Source: Actinotalea caeni (lineage in GTDB: Bacteria > Actinomycetota > Actinomycetes > Actinomycetales > Beutenbergiaceae). Taken from it: a stretch of DNA of 64,000 nt. Under the pieces are notes generated by a model. The model was given only the letters and a program-made list of their open reading frames with translations, was not told the DNA's origin and ran no database searches. Location of the stretch: NCBI RefSeq assembly GCF_009733795.1, contig NZ_WNXX01000002.1, positions 186,001-250,000 of the forward strand. The letters run 5' to 3'. The position numbers and the translations under genes were made by a program. Below are positions 60,669 to 64,000 of the stretch, one piece after another (within the stretch, counting starts at the first letter, position 1; each line of letters begins with the position of its first letter).

Positions 60669-61889
60669 TCAGGGGAGGACGGCGGAGCGCAGGGGGGCGG
60701 TGGGGTCGGCCGCGCGGGTGGTGTCCAGGCGCGGGAGGGACTCGCCGCGCAGCAGCTTGCGCACCATCGACACCTCGCGCGGCCAGTCGGCGACGACGGC
60801 GCCCACGAGCACGTCGCCGACCAGCTGCAGCTCGCTCCAGCCGCCGTCGCGCGGGGCGCGGAGCAGCCGTGCCGCGCCCGGCTCGTCGTCGGCCACCAGC
60901 CGGCCCACGACCTCGAGGTGGTGACCGAGCTGGTCGGAGAACACCTCCGGTGCCGGCTCGACGGCGGGCAGCGGCAGCCCGAGCAGGTCGGCCGCCAGCA
61001 GGGCCGGGTCGCGCAGGGCCGAGAACCAGTGCCCGCCCGGCACCGCGCCGAAGTGCACGGTGTCGCGCGTCGCGACGTCGCCGACCGCCCACACGCCGGG
61101 CACGGCGGTGCGCCCGCCGCGGCTCGTGGCGACGTGGCCGGTGGGCAGCAGCGGCACAGCGTCGCCCAGCCAGCCGGTCCGTGGACGCACCCCGACGGCC
61201 GCGAGCACGACGTCGCCCGCCACGGTGCTGCCGTCGTCCAGCACGACCGTGCCGTCCTCGACCGAGGTGACCACGACGTCGGTGCGCAGCTCCACGCCGG
61301 CCTCGGCGTACCACGCGCGGGTCCGCCTGCCCGCGTCACCCAGCTGACGCCACAGCGGCCAGGACCCGGCCTCGAGCACGGTCACCCGGCAGCCCGCGGC
61401 CGCGGCCACGCCCGCCACCTCGGCGCCGATCCAGCCGGCGCCGACGACCACGAGATGGCGCCCCGGGCGGAGCCGCTCGCGCAGCCGCTCGGCGTCGGCG
61501 AGGTCGTGCAGCGCCGACGCGGCCGGCCACGGCCGCACCGGCGCCGACCCGGTCGCGACGACGACCGCGTCGGCGAGCACGTCGCCCGCGTCGGTCTCCA
61601 CCACCCAGTCGGCCTCGCGCCGCAGCCCGGTCGCCGACCGGCCGAGGTGGACGGCGTCGGCGAGCGCCGCCGGGTCGTGGCCGAGGTCCTCGGCGAGGTC
61701 GAGCGGCTCGAGCCTGCTCAGCAGCTCCTTCGACAGCGGCGGCCGGTCGTACGGCGGTACGGTCTCCGCGCCGATCCACACCAGCTCGCCGCCGTAGCCC
61801 TGGTCACGCAGCTCGGCGAGCGTGCGCAGGCCCGCGAGGCCTCCTCCGACGACGACCACCCGTGCCGGGTGCTGACCTGCCGAGCTCAC
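60669..61889 (-). CDS. NAD(P)/FAD-dependent oxidoreductase (ferredoxin reductase-like)
   Basis: A 406-residue flavoprotein. RVVVVGGGLAGLRTLAELRDQGY is the FAD-binding start, PPYDRPPLSKELLS is the hallmark of rubredoxin/ferredoxin reductase-type enzymes, VVATGSAP follows, HLVVVGAGWIGAEVAGVAAAAG is the NAD(P)-binding motif and VPGVWAVGDVA the second FAD motif. It probably passes electrons from NAD(P)H to a ferredoxin or oxygenase not in the window. GTG 61889 lies exactly 6 nt after TACGTT (61901-61896), suggesting a leaderless mRNA. Confidence 0.92.
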   Translation of the reverse strand: MSSAGQHPARVVVVGGGLAGLRTLAELRDQGYGGELVWIGAETVPPYDRPPLSKELLSRLEPLDLAEDLGHDPAALADAVHLGRSATGLRREADWVVETDAGDVLADAVVVATGSAPVRPWPAASALHDLADAERLRERLRPGRHLVVVGAGWIGAEVAGVAAAAGCRVTVLEAGSWPLWRQLGDAGRRTRAWYAEAGVELRTDVVVTSVEDGTVVLDDGSTVAGDVVLAAVGVRPRTGWLGDAVPLLPTGHVATSRGGRTAVPGVWAVGDVATRDTVHFGAVPGGHWFSALRDPALLAADLLGLPLPAVEPAPEVFSDQLGHHLEVVGRLVADDEPGAARLLRAPRDGGWSELQLVGDVLVGAVVADWPREVSMVRKLLRGESLPRLDTTRAADPTAPLRSAVLP

Positions 61890-61895
61890 GCCGCC

Positions 61896-61924
61896 AACGT
61901 AGCGCGCCTGCCACCGCGTACTCT
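61896..61924. promoter_or_regulatory. Two divergent leaderless promoters
   Basis: TACGTT on the minus strand (61901-61896) and TACTCT on the plus strand (61919-61924) each stop 6 nt before a GTG start (61889 and 61931). No ribosome sites are present for either gene. Confidence 0.5.
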
Positions 61925-61930
61925 CGGAGC

Positions 61931-62263
61931 GTGCCCAGCATGGACAAGGTCGCTGCCTCCCAGCAGCAGACCCCGGCCGCCGAGAACGACGCGCTGCCCC
62001 GCCGGTCCCACCTGGTGATGTGGCTGGCGATGCTCGCGCTGGTCGTCGTGCTCGTCGTCGCGCTCGTGGTGGGGGCGCGGGCGGCCGTGCTGGTGCTGTC
62101 GGCGACGCTGCTGGTGCTGGCGGTCGTCCGGGCCGTCGCCCCGGCTCCGGGTCCCTACGGGATCTCGACGCGCTCACGCGCCTTCGACGTCACGCTGCTC
62201 GCGGCTGCGGCGGTGTTCATGGCGGCGGTGACGCTCAGCCTGCCGTCCAACGTCCTCAGCTGA
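61931..62263 (+). CDS. DUF3017 family membrane protein
   Basis: A 110-residue protein with a polar head, three hydrophobic helices (LVMWLAMLALVVVLVVALVVGA, AAVLVLSATLLVLAVVRAV, VTLLAAAAVFMAAVTLSL) and between the last two the conserved turn PGPYGISTRSRAFDV. This matches DUF3017, found near purH/folD in actinobacteria and of unknown function. GTG 61931 is leaderless by its promoter; ATG 61940 is an alternative. Confidence 0.82.
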   Translation: MPSMDKVAASQQQTPAAENDALPRRSHLVMWLAMLALVVVLVVALVVGARAAVLVLSATLLVLAVVRAVAPAPGPYGISTRSRAFDVTLLAAAAVFMAAVTLSLPSNVLS

Positions 62264-62275
62264 GCCCGGGTCGCG

Positions 62276-64000
62276 TCAGCGGCGCTCGAGCAGCAGCGTC
62301 GGCACCGTGAGCAGGCCCGAGGAGACCCCCTCGAGCGCGCGGTCGAGCTCCTGCATGACGAAGCGGCGGCCGTAGCGTGCCTCGGTGCGCTCCACCAGCG
62401 CCGCGATCTCGGTGTCGTGCGCGAGCGCGTTCGCGGCCGTGTTGTGCACCGTGACGTCGACGACGTTCTCGCCCTCCCGGACGGCGTCGCTCACGTCGAC
62501 CCGGTACGGCGGCGCGATCACGGCGCCGCAGTCGACGCCGTTGACCCGCACCTGCGCCACCTCGCCGACCGGGGCCCGGACCGCCGCACGGAACGACGGC
62601 CCGACCATGCCGCGCTGCGGGCTGGGCCCGTCGGCGAGCGAGGTCGCCGGCCCCAGGTCGAGCACCGCCCGTCGCGTCGCGGGCAGCGTGACGGCGACCG
62701 TGTAGGTCGCGCCGCCGGAGAAGCCGCTGCGGCCGGGCTCGTCCTCCCACCGGTGCGGCAGCGTCACGGGCGCCGCGGGCGCGTCGGGGAACGCGACCTG
62801 CCAGCCCGCCTCGAGCGGGAGCGCCTCGGCGGGCTCGGGCGCGACCGGCGTCGTGTCGACGTCTCGCCCGGAGACCAGCACGGTCGCCTGGTACGCCTCG
62901 AGCTCGACGTCGGCCGGTCCCGTGCCCGTGTGCGTCACCTCGCCCGTCGCGGGGTCCCAGCGCTGCCAGGGTCCCTCGGTGCGCGCGGTGACCCGGGACG
63001 GGACCGCGGCTGTGTTGGCGAGGAACCGGACGTCCAGGCCGCCGACGCGCCGGTGCACCGAGCCGATCTCGGCGTCGGTGGCGAACGGCGCCTCGACGGC
63101 CTCGCGCAGCGCGGCGGGAAGCTGCGCCGTCGTCACGGCGCGCGACCCGGCCGGCGCGACCGCGGCGTCGATCGTGAGCACGGTGGAGCCTGCGCGGGCT
63201 GCGTCCTCCAGCCAGGCGCGGGTGGCTGGCGGCAGCGTGCGCGCGCCCGGCACCAGCACGACGGCGGGCGGTGCAGGAGCGACGTGCTCGACGACGTCGT
63301 CGTCGAGGAGCCGGTAGTCCAGGCCTGCGCGCCGGACCGGGCCGAGCACGTCGGCACCGATCGCGAGGTTGGCCTCCCGCCAGCAGTCGAGCGAGCCACC
63401 GATGCCGGCGGCGGCATCGGCGAGGAGGTCCTGGGTGGGGACGTGGACGGCGACGTCCGCCACGCCCTCGCCCTGCCGCAGCAGCCAGCTCAGCCGGGTC
63501 AGCCGCCGCACCAGCTCCGGCATCGTCGGCCACCAGGGGTTGCGGTCGTCGAGGCAGCCGGCGGCGTAGAAGAACCAGCCGAGGCCCGGGGCGTCCTGCG
63601 GTGAGTACGGCCAGCCGTGGCCGATCAGCAGCGTCACGCCGTTGAGCAGGTGCTCGTGCGCCTCGGCGAGCAGGTCGAGCGGGGTGGCGCGGAACGACGG
63701 CGACCGCACCCAGGTCCACGCCTCCGCCGAGACGACGTCGCGCCCGTAGTGGTGCGCGGCCGACGACGCCCACCGGGTCGCCGTCAGCTCGGTCCAGCCC
63801 CAGCCCTCGCCCTCGAAGGAGTCGGCGTGACGGTAGCTCGACAGCGTCGCGGGCGGTGTGCCGTAGCCCTGCAGCCGGAACCGCACGCCCCGCTCGGCCG
63901 CCCAGGCGCGCACGACCGCGACGAACCGCTCCTCGTACAGCTCGACGAGCGTGCGGTGGTAGTCGGCGCGGAACCGGTGCGCCTCCCCGCCGCCGCGCTG
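62276..64000 (-). CDS. GH106-like glycoside hydrolase (alpha-L-rhamnosidase type), C-terminal part
   Basis: The visible 574 residues run from the right edge to a stop at 62276; the N-terminus is outside. RFRADYHRTLVELYEERFVAVV, RVRFRLQGYGTPPATLSSYRHADSFEGEGWGW and LLIGHGWPYSPQDAPGLGWFFYAAG are typical of GH106 glycosyl hydrolases, and the last 150 residues form a galactose-binding-like beta domain (VAVTLPATRRAVLDLG, VRVNGVDCGAVIAPPYRVDV). GH106 enzymes cleave alpha-L-rhamnosides of plant or bacterial polysaccharides. There is only a 12-nt gap to the convergent DUF3017 gene. Confidence 0.82.
   Translation of the reverse strand, partial: QRGGGEAHRFRADYHRTLVELYEERFVAVVRAWAAERGVRFRLQGYGTPPATLSSYRHADSFEGEGWGWTELTATRWASSAAHHYGRDVVSAEAWTWVRSPSFRATPLDLLAEAHEHLLNGVTLLIGHGWPYSPQDAPGLGWFFYAAGCLDDRNPWWPTMPELVRRLTRLSWLLRQGEGVADVAVHVPTQDLLADAAAGIGGSLDCWREANLAIGADVLGPVRRAGLDYRLLDDDVVEHVAPAPPAVVLVPGARTLPPATRAWLEDAARAGSTVLTIDAAVAPAGSRAVTTAQLPAALREAVEAPFATDAEIGSVHRRVGGLDVRFLANTAAVPSRVTARTEGPWQRWDPATGEVTHTGTGPADVELEAYQATVLVSGRDVDTTPVAPEPAEALPLEAGWQVAFPDAPAAPVTLPHRWEDEPGRSGFSGGATYTVAVTLPATRRAVLDLGPATSLADGPSPQRGMVGPSFRAAVRAPVGEVAQVRVNGVDCGAVIAPPYRVDVSDAVREGENVVDVTVHNTAANALAHDTEIAALVERTEARYGRRFVMQELDRALEGVSSGLLTVPTLLLERR

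Overview
This window comes from a very high-GC Gram-positive actinobacterium that builds flagella. The conserved order pcrA, sucC-sucD, DUF6350 gene, purN, purH and DUF3017 gene is typical of Actinomycetota, and a WhiB regulator, abundant GTG starts and several apparently leaderless genes agree with this. A motile member of the Micrococcales (Cellulomonas-like) is the best guess; the genus is inference.

Layout. 1-3669: the edge of a DUF418-type membrane protein gene, a short-chain dehydrogenase and the helicase pcrA. 3842-14931: an accessory metabolic locus with a Tat-exported PIG-L deacetylase carrying a carbohydrate-binding region, divergent from a ROK repressor, then a solute-binding lipoprotein, ABC ATPase, fused permease and a lyase-PfkB kinase fusion. 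15019-18460: two small regulator cassettes (AraC-type/RibD-type/methyltransferase and ArsR/AHSA1/RibD-type). 18599-20587: a surface O-acyltransferase. 20689-22802: sucCD.

23083-54641: a flagellar island placed between sucCD and the DUF6350-purNH block. It opens with small regulators (a 77-residue protein, two paralogous ribbon-helix-helix proteins, a WhiB protein and a MerR-like HTH protein). A long minus-strand run follows, in transcriptional order fliA, fliC-fliD-fliS-fliT-like, flgB-flgC-fliE-fliF-fliG-fliH-fliI-fliJ-nlpC-fliK-flgD-flgE, flbD-motA-motB, and fliM-fliN-fliO-fliP-fliQ-fliR-flhB-flhA-flhF-like-csrA. The plus-strand operon flgN-flgK-flgL-fliW runs divergently from fliA. I see no flgF/flgG, fliL, flgM or chemotaxis gene.

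Flagellar control can be read from the DNA. Five units share a sigma-28-type promoter, TTAC-N15-GCCGACA, in front of flgN, fliC, flgB, flbD-motAB and fliM. Some early units also carry a rare GTCTA(G/T)AC box, which fliC and motAB lack. The fliC leader has a CsrA-type double site, and both csrA and its usual antagonist fliW are encoded here.

54638-64000: a SCO5918-like gene, a small unknown gene, DUF6350, a small membrane protein, purN, a ZTP riboswitch with purH, a striking inverted array of 29-bp-spaced repeats, an FAD oxidoreductase, a DUF3017 protein, and a GH106-like glycosidase running off the right edge. The most unusual items are the repeat array (60412-60666), the lyase-kinase fusion with its transporter, the P-loop-less FlhF-like protein and the two-part flagellar promoter code.
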